Source: Alectoria sarmentosa
Taxonomy: Eukaryota > Ascomycota > Lecanoromycetes > Lecanorales > Parmeliaceae
Length of the DNA: 64,000 nt
Reading direction: 5' to 3'
NCBI GenBank assembly: GCA_009733775.1
Contig: WOGZ01000132.1
Span: forward strand, 22,436-86,435
The notes under the pieces were generated by a model, which saw only the letters and a list, made by a program, of their open reading frames with translations, had not been told where the DNA came from and ran no database searches. Position numbers and translations under genes: made by a program. This document shows, piece after piece, positions 33,915 through 45,793 of the stretch; within the stretch, counting starts at the first letter, position 1, and the number at the start of each line of letters is the position of its first letter.

Positions 33915-35922
33915 ATGCCTTTTTTCAACGGGCGGAAAGTCCCTCTTGTTAGGGAACTATGCGAAGAACTCGGATTTGGCGGAGGAGCCGGGTCCAAGAA
34001 GACTCGAAATATAATGACTAAATCCACTCACGACTGGCGGAGGGCTTATACAACACCGAACGGCACGCCGGGAAAGGATCTCATAGACCCAAAGTGTACT
34101 GACGACTTATCTGATATGGCACACGCATACCTTGAAAGCGGATATGGCGAGGTCTATTGGCCAGCAAACGGGTGTGCATCTCCTCGAGGTGGACCTGAGT
34201 ATCCAAAGGACCTGAACAAGTCGGTTTCCAGTACCCATAGAAGCGTCATAGAAGCTAAGTCCCGCAGAATTGTGGACAACCTCGCATTGTTGTTCTGGCT
34301 ACAAAATAAGCATGAAGCACACAACAGCAAACGTTACATCAACAATTCTTGTGATGAAGACAGCGATTCCGGCAACCGCGACTCAACAGTGCAGTTTTTA
34401 AAGGCCTCGACAAGGCCATCGTCGGTGTCTCTTTATACACACTTGATGCCTCAGCGATCAGCAACGGTAGTATCGACAAATCATGAGTACGTTGCACAAG
34501 CTTAAATCTTCATAAAGCTGAAAAGCTAACCTGATGTTCACAGGCCCAAAACAACATACACTTCACCTACCCAACGAAACGAGGCATCAAACCAAGGGGT
34601 CAATCACAATGGAGGACTGCCTGCGGATTATGTGCAACAATGGAAAGCCATAATACCTCTACCTTCTTCACTTGCAGATTCAAATACATCCTCTGAGACC
34701 GAAACGGAGAATTATGAAGACTCCGATTACAGCGAGTCTCAACAGCCACACCCAACAGAAAAGAGCAGAGACCACTGGGATGTCCCGGACGACCGCGATA
34801 AAGAGCTGACGCGCAAGAAACCAAGTAGGGTATGTTGCACTGTTTCCCAGCGATACCCGAATCACTCTGACGAGGTCTTGTAAGGTCCTGAAGCTGAAAT
34901 TCACCCAGTTCGAACGCCTCCGATCACCCGCCAGTGATACCCAGGAGTCCGCTGCGTTGAAGAATAAAAGAAGACAAGGAGACTGGGTCTCGCCGCCCAT
35001 TACAATCACACGACGCCGTGTCGAGACCCAGGGGTTCAAAGACAACGACCGAGACGAAGAGCGTCGCCATCTGAAACGGAAAAGAGGCGCCTCTGCAAGA
35101 ATGGGTGTGTCCTGCAACGACTCAGCACCATCTAGAAATGATCTCCGGTCCCACTGTTCAGATGTGCAAGACAAGGATGATGAGTCCCGGATCGTGAACA
35201 GCGTTGAGCGTCCTGGCGGTGTTCTGCCATCAACGCTGTCGAGACATAATCAGTCATCACAGTTCAATGAGACCCATGACGGCTCCAGAATATCTCCGAC
35301 AAACATGTCGGCGCCAAGATCAGCCGAAATTCTCGAGCAGGGTCTCAGTGTGTTGGGGCAATCAAGCGATAACAATAAGCCGATATCTCGAAGTGAAAGC
35401 CTTGAAGTACTCTGGTCACAAGCCAAGAAGCCACAAGCAGCGTCCATTTCGGATCCAGGTGCTCCGCAGCTTTCCTTACAGCAGTCGAATATTCCTTCCA
35501 TTGCCTTACACAGCCAAGTCCACACGGCGGAAACTCGTCCCCTCTTGGATCAAGGAGTTCCAGTAAATGCTAGAGTACCGCAACTGCGGATACGTTTCAT
35601 GATCGTCACACACGTGCCTCGCGACGAGCGATATTGGCGAAAAGGGACATTCGACGATAGGTCACTCGAAGACTTTTTCGCTGGAGTTTCAGAGTGTTTC
35701 CACAAGAAGAACATTGAAAAGATTTGGTTCATACTCTGGACAAAGTTTCGGGGGAAGTCGACGTTTCTCATCGAGAATGATGACCACGCCGGTTTTGAGT
35801 ACATGAAGGAGGCATTCTTCAATTACATGAGAAAAGACCACAAAAATGGCGCCACTCATTTTGGAATAAAGCTGGGGCTGGATCCGGAGCCAGATGATGT
35901 AGAAGATATCTTCGGGAGGTAG
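33915..35922 (+). CDS. Lineage-specific hypothetical protein with a conserved-looking C-terminal domain
   Basis: Exons are 33915-34486, 34544-34829 and 34885-35922, giving 631 residues. Introns are 57 and 55 nt with in-frame junctions (HE|PKT and PSR|VLKLKFTQFERL). The middle is disordered and charged. The last 110 residues look folded: LRIRFMIVTHVPRDERYW, FDDRSLEDFFAGVSE, IEKIWFILWTKF and FGIKLGLDPEPDDVEDIFG. The phrase VLKLKF after a disordered acidic segment recalls uncharacterised fungal proteins seen in expanded families, but I cannot name one. It is the last gene before the mobile-element block, starting 2.7 kb and ending 670 bp from the left TIR. Function is not inferred. Confidence 0.7.
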
Positions 35923-36589
35923 TGAAAGATTTCCAGTGCGACTTCCGTGGATGTTTCTAAGCGGTGAAGCGACTTCATTTTCGTCACCATTCAGAGCGCA
36001 TTAGTTTCGAACGAAATGCTCATTGTGATTCCAAGGCTCTAAATAACAATTTTGCATTAATTTTTTTTCCCCCGAGGATCATAGTGAGGATTTGCAGTTT
36101 TTTTTCTTTTCATTGTTTAATGGGAGGAGATAGAGGGAGCCTCTGCTACATTGCATGGTACAATTACCGAGACTACGTCGTACGTAGACCAGAAATTCTC
36201 ACACAGCTTCGTCGTCGCCCTTGGAATAATCAGGCCAAAGTCTTTCCTGTCCTCAATCTCGATCGCCTCGATCTCGTCGTAGACCTTGTTCAGCGCTCGA
36301 GAAATAATGGGGGAACAGAGTACAATTCAAATACCCTCCCCTCGCTTCTGCTCATGTATGTTGCGACTTGAACACGACAATAATGACAAAAGAGAAAAGA
36401 GATAGATCCATTTCGCACTTCGAAATCTATCGCTTTTTAATTAATTGATCTCATATTTATCTCAAAGACTCAAATATTTTGAATCATTAAACCCTTTAAT
36501 CATGAACTCAAAAAGTATCGCGAAACGTAAAAGTATCCACAACGATATCAAAATGCCGCTTCATTCGAAAAATTTCTTTTCCCCTATAA
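35923..36589. other. Transition from genic to AT-rich DNA, no supported gene
   Basis: About 670 bp. Base composition is normal until about 36370 and becomes AT-rich before the transposon end, which fits RIP spreading beyond the repeat. No gene is supported. Confidence 0.5.
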
Positions 36590-36710
36590 GTATTTAAATA
36601 GGCGAGCACTACGCGTATACCCCCTGTCTGATAAACGTATACCCTCATGTTTGTTAGGCGTATACCCCCTCAGATTCAGTTAGCTGATACCAAGGCGCTA
36701 ACCCGATCGA
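36590..36710 (+). repeat. Left terminal inverted repeat with three GTATACCC iterons
   Basis: It pairs with 44156-44276 on the opposite strand. Shared blocks are ATAGGCGAGCACTACGCG, three GTATACCC units starting at 36615, 36637 and 36660 (22 and 23 bp apart, about two helical turns), ATGTTTGTTA and AACCCGATCGA. Most mismatches are G/A or C/T. Confidence 0.88.
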
Positions 36711-38936
36711 ATAAATTTCGCGCGAAAATAATCGCGAAGATGTTTCGTAATAACAATGCAATAATAAAGCAAGTCTTCTCGAGCCTCTCTTTATAAAATA
36801 AAATAAAAACATTAAACCATTTTAAATCGTCGAATAGCGAAACCTTTTAATCATTTTTTTATAATTATATTTAATTGATTAACGAACTTCTTTAATTGCT
36901 ATTAAAAATACGTTTATCGTATTTAAATATACATTATTTATTAAATAATCTTCTATAATTGAAAAGAATTAAATATGATTTTATTGTTTTTCATATATAT
37001 CGATATCGCAATATCTCGTTGTCGTTTTTTTCGTGTAATCGTAAATTCTTTATCTCGTCGTTATAATAATTGTTATATAATTCGTGTATTCATCTCTCGT
37101 GTAACATTTTATATAATTTTTTTTTTTTTATAATAATAACGCTTATAATTTTAAAGAATTTATTAATAATAATTATATTCTTTTGATCAATTATTTGATC
37201 GATTGTGATGATTATTTTTTAATGTTATTATTATCGTAATATATGCTCAAATTCAAATAACTCGCGTTGAGTAAACTTTTTAAAAGTTTATTAAAAAATA
37301 CGTTTCTTTTTATTCTTCGTTTTTGAAAATCGATTTGAAAATTTGATTATAATGAGTTCGTTGACACGTAAAAGCTCATTAACAATTATGTTATTATTTT
37401 ACGCGTTAACATAAATGTGCGTGTTATCGTTTTTATTAAATCGTCAATAAAAATAAATATCTTCAAATTTCAACACCTCAATTATCTTTTATATTAATTA
37501 TTTCATAATATGCGTATACGATAATTTTATAATAATGATAAAATGCTTAATACACGATCGCATATTATGATTAATAATTTTTATATAATGCGATAACATT
37601 TATATAAAAACAAATAACGAAATTTTGATATAAAGATCTCGAAAAATAAACTTTTTAAAATGTTTAAAAAAACGCATTTTGATCTCATTATACTTAATTT
37701 TATATAATTAACGTTCGTTTATAAACATTTTATCGATAACTTTATATACGATTTTTAAGTTATTAATAAATAATTCATTTAATTTTTTTTTCAAGTTTTC
37801 ATTATTTAACTCCTCTTATAAAATCGCGCGGTTATTAAAATATAAATTTTGATTGATTTAAAAGACCACGAATTTCTTTTTTCGAATAATTAAATAATCG
37901 GCGATATAATTAATAGCAAATGAAAATTCGTTTATATAATTTTTATATAAAACATTTTATTCGTAATTAAATTCCTTCTCTGTTTTTGCGTATATGACAC
38001 GATTAAAATCCTTTTTAAAAATATTGAATTTCTTTTAATCATCAAAGTATTTATTACAATTCGTAATAATATTATTTTTTATATATCAGATATAAAGCAT
38101 ATGCGCTGCGTTTAAGAAAATAATTATATATATATTAATCAAAACTTCTTAAACGTTCATTAATAGCATTTTTGAATAAAGAATATCGAATTCGTTATAT
38201 AACGCTTTGAATTATTTCATAATTCACACGTATTTCGAAGTGTATTTCGATTTTATAAAGATAAAATTTATATAAAAAAAGATATTAAGAGTCGTGATTT
38301 CGATGATTATAAAGAAAAAAAGCTTATATTTGTTTATTTTATATATCATATTCAATATCAACATCTCATAATTGAGCTTCAGAATCTTTTAAAACGATTT
38401 TCGATGAAAAAATTAAAATTTCATTTTCTATATAATTAAATCTTTAATTATACGCATAAATCAAATTTTTCGATTGTGTAATTGTTATATTAAAACTTAT
38501 ATCGCAATTATTAATTTAAACGCTTCGTTTTTAATCTTTTCTTTAACATTATAAACGTTTTATAATTTAATTATCGAATTTTTCTCATCGATGTTAAGGC
38601 GTAAAAAGAATATGATTTGCTTTAAATGAACTTCGAAACGTGTTTAATTGATAATAATATTTTAAACTTTTTAAATTATAACGATTTTTCGTATTATCGA
38701 ATGAAATTTAAATAAAATATAATCGTAATTATGTGTAAAATTCATTATTATAAAATTTCAATTTATTTAAATTTCGTTTATTTTAATACGTTGAATAATA
38801 ACATTAAAAAAATAATCAATTAATCGATTAAAAATGATTCGTTTATTTATATTTTTATTGTTTTTTTTTCTTTTTATCGCGATCGCAGCGAATTCACATT
38901 TTTTTAACAATTTTATCTTTTTTGAAACGTTTTATA

Positions 38937-39117
38937 TGTTAAAATTAATATAAAGTCTGAGATTATATGAGTGTATATAACGAGGATAATAAGTTTAAGG
39001 AGAAAAGATTATGTAAGAGAAAAAAAGGTTTATATGTAGGTTTCTGAATTACGTTAGAGTCGATAGGTTCGATAGGATTGAGTAGGCGATAGGGTTAAGT
39101 AGGGTACGCTCGTAACA
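38937..39117 (-). repeat. LTR (3' LTR if transcribed on the minus strand)
   Basis: 181 bp, identical in length to the LTR at 43753-43933. Around 25 differences, nearly all G/A or C/T transitions. This copy retains more G. Confidence 0.9.
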
Positions 39118-39503
39118 TTATTTCCTCCTTCGAGTAACGATGATCCTCATCGTTGTAAATCGATGCAGATTTTTTTTGTCGATGACACGAAGATTATAGT
39201 TTTTGTTAAACAAAATCGTTATATATGCATGCTCGTTGATTGAAAATATCAATAAAAATAAAGTCTTTTTGATGCTTTGACAACGTTTTTTTTCGGCGAC
39301 GATGGCGATATCGATATCGTATTTGAGATGTTCGTTGATAGTCTCGTCGCGAGCTTGATATTATGACGTTATATGATTTTAAAAATGAAAAAGATTGGTG
39401 TAAAAATGAGCAAATTGTGATCATAAACGTAATCTAATATTTTGATGATAAAATGATTCTTTTGAATTCGATATCGCAATCATAAAAAAATTCATAAAAT
39501 GAT

Positions 39504-39565
39504 ACGATTTGATTAATTCGGGCGGTTTCGATCCGCAAACGTTAAATCTTATTTAAACGTCGCAT
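39504..39565 (-). repeat. Internal repeat of the retrotransposon, copy 1
   Basis: 62 bp that recur at 41429-41490 in the same orientation; both contain CGTTAAATCTTATTTAAAC. They could be duplicated coding motif or structural sequence of the retroelement. Confidence 0.6.
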
Positions 39566-41428
39566 AATTTGATGTGAGTTTTTCGATGATTTTTTTTGTT
39601 GAGATGCAAAAGTATAAACTCGTATAAATATTTTAACGACGATAGCGAGATCAATTAACGATATGATATATTTTCGAATATCGTTTATATATATATTAAT
39701 AAAAGTTTTATGCTTAATAGATTTCATATGATCGAATAATTGCATAATAAATGTTTATATATTCGATTTTGCAGTAATAAATAATATAGTCTTGATAATC
39801 GAATTCGAACATTTAAAACGAGATTTTTAATAATTGAATAGAAAATTATGAATTTTGTTTAATGTGAGAATAACTCGTTTTTTTTTGTTAAATCGCTTGT
39901 AAAAATCTTAAATGAATATAATAGAAAGCACATTTATGATACGTGTGATTGTGATGCGTCGAGGTTTATTTAATGAAGTATAGCGTATATATAAATCAGC
40001 GATTGTAAGATATGATTTTGTTATTTAATAAATAAATGAAGGTGGTGAAATTACTCGATATGTAAAAGACGGAGTTGTTGATGAAATAATTGATGATAAA
40101 AAGAATTTAATTGATTTTATTGCTTTGAAAGTAGTATTCTTAATAAAGATGAGTGTTGATAAATTAAAATCGTGAGGCGTTAGGCTCTTTGCAGCGGAGG
40201 TAGATGTTATTGTGATATGCGTAAAATACTTTATTCTCGCCTTTTTGAAAACGATGTTCGCATCGTTTGTGATGTTTCTTTTAAAGGTAAAGAGTTGCGT
40301 TAAATTAAATTTATGAAACGTTACGCTCTTGATAGTGAAGGAAGATGATTTTTGATATTCGCGATTTCGAATATGATCATAAAGCTTGTTTTTGAAATCG
40401 AATATTTTCTTATAATGCTTGTAAGAGGATTTGTCACATAAAATCGTTTAATTATAATTTAGTAATCGATTAACGAATGAGAAAAATGTCGAACAAATAA
40501 TACATTTATGATATTTTTGTTAATAAGATTATTAAGAAGCATATATAATTAATTTAAAAGTTAATTAAATATGCGATTTTTTTTTTGAATTTAATTATTA
40601 ATGCTTTTATGCATTTAATAAGATCGACGTCTTTTAAAGTCTTTTAATTACTTTAATATCATATATATGTTATATCGCGTAAGCATTTTAAAAGTAGTTA
40701 TATAATGTTTATATCGCGATATTAATTATATGAAATTTGATTTACGAAAACGTTTTGATAGTTATAATTAATGTGATAAATCGATAATTTAATTAAGAGA
40801 TCGATGCGAAGAGTTTTTCAAATCTAATAAAGCAATGCTATACGATTTCGATTAAAGTAAATATAATAAATCTCGTAGCACTTTCTTTCTCTTAACGTGT
40901 TATATTAAAACAAAAATAAGAATTTGATTTAAAAAGACGATAGATTATTGTTGAATGTGTTTTTTTATTTTTCGAGTGTGACGATTTGATGTGTTTTAAT
41001 GTGATGTTGAGATTTTTTAATAAAGGCTTTATTGTGAATATCGAAATTGTGTTGTTTTTTTCGAAGACGACAGCGGTGTCATTTTTTAATTGTTTGACTC
41101 GTCGTAAAAAATGTAAATATTTGATATATCGATTTTCGAATGAGAGTAATTTGATAAAGTGATTAATTGTCTCGTTATCGAGTTGTTACGAAAAAGCGAA
41201 GCGGAGAAGAGTATCTTTGAAATAATTTAAAATATTCGTTTTTTATTCGTTCAAAATGTCGTTGAGAATGTGAATATTTTAAATAATGTTTTTTTTAATA
41301 AAGATGTTGAATTTAAGTTAATTATATAATTGAGAGTATTTTCGTGATTGAAGGTTTAATTAATTAAAATGTGATAGTTTATTTGAACACATTTTGATTT
41401 TCGAATAAAGAAGAAATCGTTAAATGAT

Positions 41429-41490
41429 GCGATTTGATTGATTCGGGTGATCTCGAATCGCAGACGTTAAATCTTATTTAAACATCGTAT
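41429..41490 (-). repeat. Internal repeat of the retrotransposon, copy 2
   Basis: Partner of 39504-39565, 1,925 bp away. Differences are mainly transitions. Confidence 0.6.
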
Positions 41491-43752
41491 ACGTTTTAAA
41501 GATGATTTAAGTAATTTTTTTTATGAGATGTCATATATGTGATGTCGAACGAGTTTATCAATAACGATAACGAGGTCTTAAAACGCCGTCACGAGACTTT
41601 TTTAAATGTTTATAATATGAGTAAAAAAGTCGCGTGTTCGTTTAAATTAATATGTCGTCGTTATTAAATAATAAGTTTTTGAGTAATCGACTTTGATAAT
41701 AACGAAAAAAAGAATTTCGAACGCATTAAAGAATGCGCAATATCGTGTCTCTCTTATTATTGATGTTAACACATAATAATTGTTGAAAATCACGAATTTA
41801 AGTCTTCGAAGTTAAATCGTATATTATTTTAACGATATTAAATCTTTCAGTTGAGTTAAGTGTTAATAGATTTAATTAATATATAATTTTGCTTTTGATT
41901 GCGAAGCAATCTTGACGATCTTGTTGACGCTTTAAGATTTTTTTAACGTCGATATTTTTTTAAATTAAAGTGAGAAATAATGACGTATTTGTCACGATTT
42001 TTATATGTAATTTTAAGTCTCGCTTTAACGTATTATTTAACGAATATATTCGACTTTTTAATGATTTTTTTTTTTAAATTAAGTCGTTAATAGAAATTTA
42101 TACGTGTTAAATAATTTTTATGTTGTGTAAATGTTCAATCTCGTTCGATGCTCATTATTATATATATTTTTTGTAATTGTTTAATGATGTTATTTTTTAA
42201 ACATTTTATTAATTGTCGTTTCAATTAATTTTTAGCGACATATTTTATGAATTTTGTATAGAATTCAAAAAATGATTGTTTCGCTTTTTGTTTAAGTTCT
42301 TTATAAATATAAGTATTTGTTTTTTATAAAAGATGTAATAATGTTTTATAGAGATCGTTAAGTTAATTTAAAACGTTTTAAGTAGTATTGTAAGAATTTG
42401 CAATAAAATTTCGACGTTTAAATATTATATACTCACTTGTTTTATCATCAAGTCGTGATATAATATAATTAATTTAAAATGCGTTAATAAAATAATAATT
42501 TTTGTTAAAACGAAGTTTGTTTTGAATTTGTAATTTTCAATCCTCAAATTTCAATTTATTCTCATTGAAAATAAATGAATTTAATAATTTGAGATTAAGT
42601 ATCGATTTAAACGATTAATATGTTTTAAAAAATCGATATGTTTTTAGCGTTTCAAGATCTCGTAGCGGAGGCGAAAAAGAAGATATATCGTTATCAAATG
42701 ATTTTTGATCTTATGACTGTTGATTTATAAATTGATTTTTCAATTAATTCTTTTATTGAAATCGTTAATAAAGATTCTCAGCAGAAAGAGAGCGTTGCAT
42801 ATACGATATGCGAAGTTGTGGCGAGTTTGAAGGTGAGTAGCGAATATGTAGGTCTTTATATATAAAATAGAGTTGTTTATTATATATAAGTAATCGTGAT
42901 TTAAATAAACGACGTTGTGAAGAGACGTATCTCGATATTAATGTAATATTTTGTTAAAGAGAAGTCATAATGTGTTATTATATAGAAATTTCGATGTTTT
43001 TGAGTAAAGTATCAAAAATGAATTTTTCGAACAGATTTCTCAATAAGGGTGAGTTTTGTTAAACCGAATTTGTGAGACATTATACTCTTTGCGACGAAGA
43101 TAAATGTTATTATATTGAGATTTCGATATAGATTTCATTGTTTTGATATTGAAAATGAGTTTTCTTATGAGGGCGATAATAAACTCGTTTTTGAATCAAT
43201 CGAGTCGTTATAAAAAATATAAATGTTTTGAATAATATTTTTTCGATAATATCAAGTTTCGTCGAGTGTTAATGAGGTAATGATAAATTTGATGTTTGAT
43301 TATTTTTTTGTGATAAAGAAATTCGATTTTGGTGCCTCAAATATGAAAGAATGTTATTTAGTCGTTTATTCATCGATTAAATTGTTATAAAAACATCGTG
43401 TTATCTGAGTGATGTTCTTTTAATTTCGTTATATATGTAATGAGTTTTTGTTATGCTATCGTCGATTTTTTGTAAGGAAATTTAATAGCGCGGAGCGGAG
43501 AAGATTATCTTTAAAAGACGATATAGAACTCGTTTTTGAATGAATTGAATTATCGTTGAAAATATGAGTAATGTGATATATGTTTTTTCAAACGATATAA
43601 GTTGCGATGTAGGAATTTTTTGAATGTGAGATGTTTATATGATAGAAAGATTTAGTGTGTTTTTTATTAAACTCGATCGCTTGTTTTGAGCAGTAATAAA
43701 AAATCCGTCATTTTTTTTCGTCGAATAAATATATAAAGAAGATTTATTATAA

Positions 43753-43933
43753 TGTTAAAATTAATATAAAGTTTAAGATTATATAAGTGTATATAACGAG
43801 AATAATAAGTTTAAGAAAAAAAAATTATGTAAAAGAAAAGAAGGTTTATATATAGATTTTTGAATTACGTTAAAATCGATAGGCTCGATAAGGCTGAGTA
43901 AAAGATAAGGCTGAGTAAAGTACGCTCATAACA
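43753..43933 (-). repeat. LTR (5' LTR if transcribed on the minus strand)
   Basis: 181-bp partner of 38937-39117. It carries more G-to-A changes than its partner, e.g. TAAAAGATAAGG where the partner has TAGGCGATAGGG. Confidence 0.9.
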
Positions 43934-44155
43934 TTATAAAACTTTTGACGATAGCATAATTTTAAAGACTTGCATATTGCTATATGCGTAAAATAAAAAC
44001 ATTAAAATCGACGTTCGTTTAATCGTTAAAAAATGAATTTAAGGTCATTATCGTTGATTTGATATATAAAAAAAAGATGTAAATAATGAGTGTTCTATAA
44101 AGCGCGAGATCTTGAAGATTTTCGGCTCTACTTCGGTTATGTGCGGGGTTTATAC

Positions 44156-44276
44156 TCGATCGGGTTAACGTCTTAATATCAGTTAATTGGATCTGGGGGG
44201 GTATACGCTTAACAAACATGGGGGTATACGCTTATCAGATAGGGGGTATACGCGTAGTGCTCGCCTATCTAAATAC
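44156..44276 (-). repeat. Right terminal inverted repeat with three GTATACCC iterons
   Basis: Reverse complement of the left TIR with the same three iterons at the same spacing. It is followed on the right by DNA of near-normal composition from about 44.28 kb. Confidence 0.88.
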
Positions 44277-44868
44277 CCGTCTCAACCTAATCTCGATTTA
44301 ATTCATTAACAACCTAATGCAAACGACAATATCTCTCGAGAAAAATAACCAGACAAAGGCGCAAAGAGTTCGATTCGATTCAATTCGATTCATTATGATT
44401 GAAATAGCGAAAAGAAAAACCGTTCAATCAATAACGATAAGATCGTCGATATACTGATGTACATATGAGCGTGTCAGACTTAGATGGGATTGATCTTGCA
44501 GAGCAGCTACTTATCCTCAACATCATGAAAAAGATATCAATCCATCGCTGGGGTTCAGAGGATCATGGTGGTGATTGATCCAGTCTACCAGAAGAAGATC
44601 ATGGCAGCAGACGACGGCTGACCATGAAAAATGCCGTAGTCGTCTATATATAAAAACGAGGTGTAGCCTGGTCTGTACATAAAAACGAGGTGTAGCCAGC
44701 ATCTTAAACTGGGGGGGGGGGTGGGACTGTTAATAGTGAACAGCAACTGAAGGCCCATCTCACGAGGATTGTCAACATTCCAACGCCAACGATACGGCAC
44801 CCCTACTACATGACTGACGAATCCCACATATGATAAACGAGTGATCAGACCTCCTCTCCATCAGGCTA

Positions 44869-44916
<48 letters not shown>

Positions 44917-45793
44917 AAAGTGGTCCCTTAACAACTACAGCCGTTCCGACTGTCCCCGTTTTCTATCTTGCTCAGTCAGTCGTCTGCTACTTACTTACTG
45001 TACGTAGGTCTCGGGAATGATGATTGAACTCCACTTCTTCAACTACCCCACCTTAGCTAAGATCCGGAGCGGTCGCATCATCAAATGCCGCCATCATCCT
45101 CATCATCCTCATCTCCGATATCGACGTGATCCTGAATGAACAGCTTTGCTATATACCCGCCAGTCTTACATTAAAGCAGTATCTAGAACCAAAAAAGGAT
45201 CGATCACCTTGAAACCAAATCTCGCAGAAAAACCCTCTGAAACGACTGTTTTCTTTTCATAGGATTGGCTGTCTACATCTCACCGAACGAATACGTCTTT
45301 GACATGGCTGGAAAAGGGGGGCTGGGAATAAAGATGGTTGGGTTTTGACTGGAGGGGATAAGTAGGGAATGGTTGGATATTGGAAGGCGGGTCGAGATGC
45401 TTACTTAGATTGCGCTCGGTGATCGAAATTTTTGGAACACGCTAATTTCCTTGATAATCGAAGAAGCAAGTATCATTTTGAGATTTAATAGCATGAATGA
45501 CAAGAGGGAAAATGTGAACGTTGTCGCATGCTTGAAGGGGTGCTCTATCTTTGGAGAGAAGAGGAGAATAGGATGAGAGATAGGCCCATGAGAGAGGGAG
45601 AGTGCGGGGGCTGAAAGCAGTCGAGGCGTATTCGGCGCCTGGGTGATGGAAGAGACCATGTGAACGTACACTTCTCCATGGTTCGGCTAAACGCAGGATC
45701 ATGATCAATAACGACACCTCCCAACCATGAGGTATCACCCACGCTATGACCCAACGCTGTTCAATGCCGCCTTTGCTCACAATGATCACAAGG
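44277..45793. other. Intergenic, simple repeats, no supported gene
   Basis: About 1.5 kb between the right TIR and the bzz1 3' end. It holds a 19-bp direct duplication (44650-44668 and 44679-44697, ending GAGGTGTAGCC), an eleven-G run (44711-44721) and the (CT)22 array. No coding frame can be supported. Confidence 0.55.
44872..44915 (+). repeat. (CT)22 microsatellite
   Basis: Perfect 44-nt dinucleotide array. Confidence 0.97.

Larger units (their letters stand above)
38937..43933 (-). mobile_element. RIP-degraded LTR retrotransposon (4,997 bp) nested in the DNA transposon
   Basis: It is bounded by two direct repeats of 181 bp that start TGTTA and end TAACA, flanked by the 5-bp duplication TTATA (38932-38936 and 43934-43938). 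On the minus strand a purine-rich tract, GAAGGAGGAAATAA, lies directly before the LTR at 39117. It is a good polypurine tract and implies that transcription ran on the minus strand, with the 5' LTR at 43933-43753. Coding capacity is lost; no gag or pol motif can be read with confidence, so Copia versus Gypsy is open. The short LTR with TGTTA..TAACA ends would suit either Copia or a small Gypsy element. Confidence 0.88.
36590..44276. mobile_element. RIP-degraded TIR DNA transposon, interrupted by an LTR retrotransposon
   Basis: Outer ends are 121-bp imperfect inverted repeats (36590-36710 and 44156-44276). Removing the nested LTR element and one TSD copy leaves about 2.7 kb, the size of a Tc1/mariner- or pogo-like element. 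A TA dinucleotide sits next to GGCGAGCACTACGCG at both ends (36599-36600 and 44266-44267) and could be a TA target duplication. However, inverted similarity continues 9-11 bp further out, so the exact border is unresolved. No transposase can be read: all frames between the ends are broken by AT mutation. Superfamily assignment is therefore tentative. Confidence 0.75.

Noticed and set aside
35964..36371. 135-codon ORF at the border of the transposon block
   Set aside because: No similarity and low-quality composition with homopolymer runs; it lies in the 3' flank of the preceding gene.
39520..39545. tRNA T-arm-like phrase GGTTTCGATCCGC
   Set aside because: It lies inside the 62-bp duplicated retroelement segment, has no acceptor, D or anticodon arms around it, and its partner copy does not keep the stem.
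44019..44219. 66-codon minus-strand ORF just inside the right TIR as transposase
   Set aside because: It begins in the TIR iterons and shows no transposase motif; it is probably leader sequence of the mutated element.
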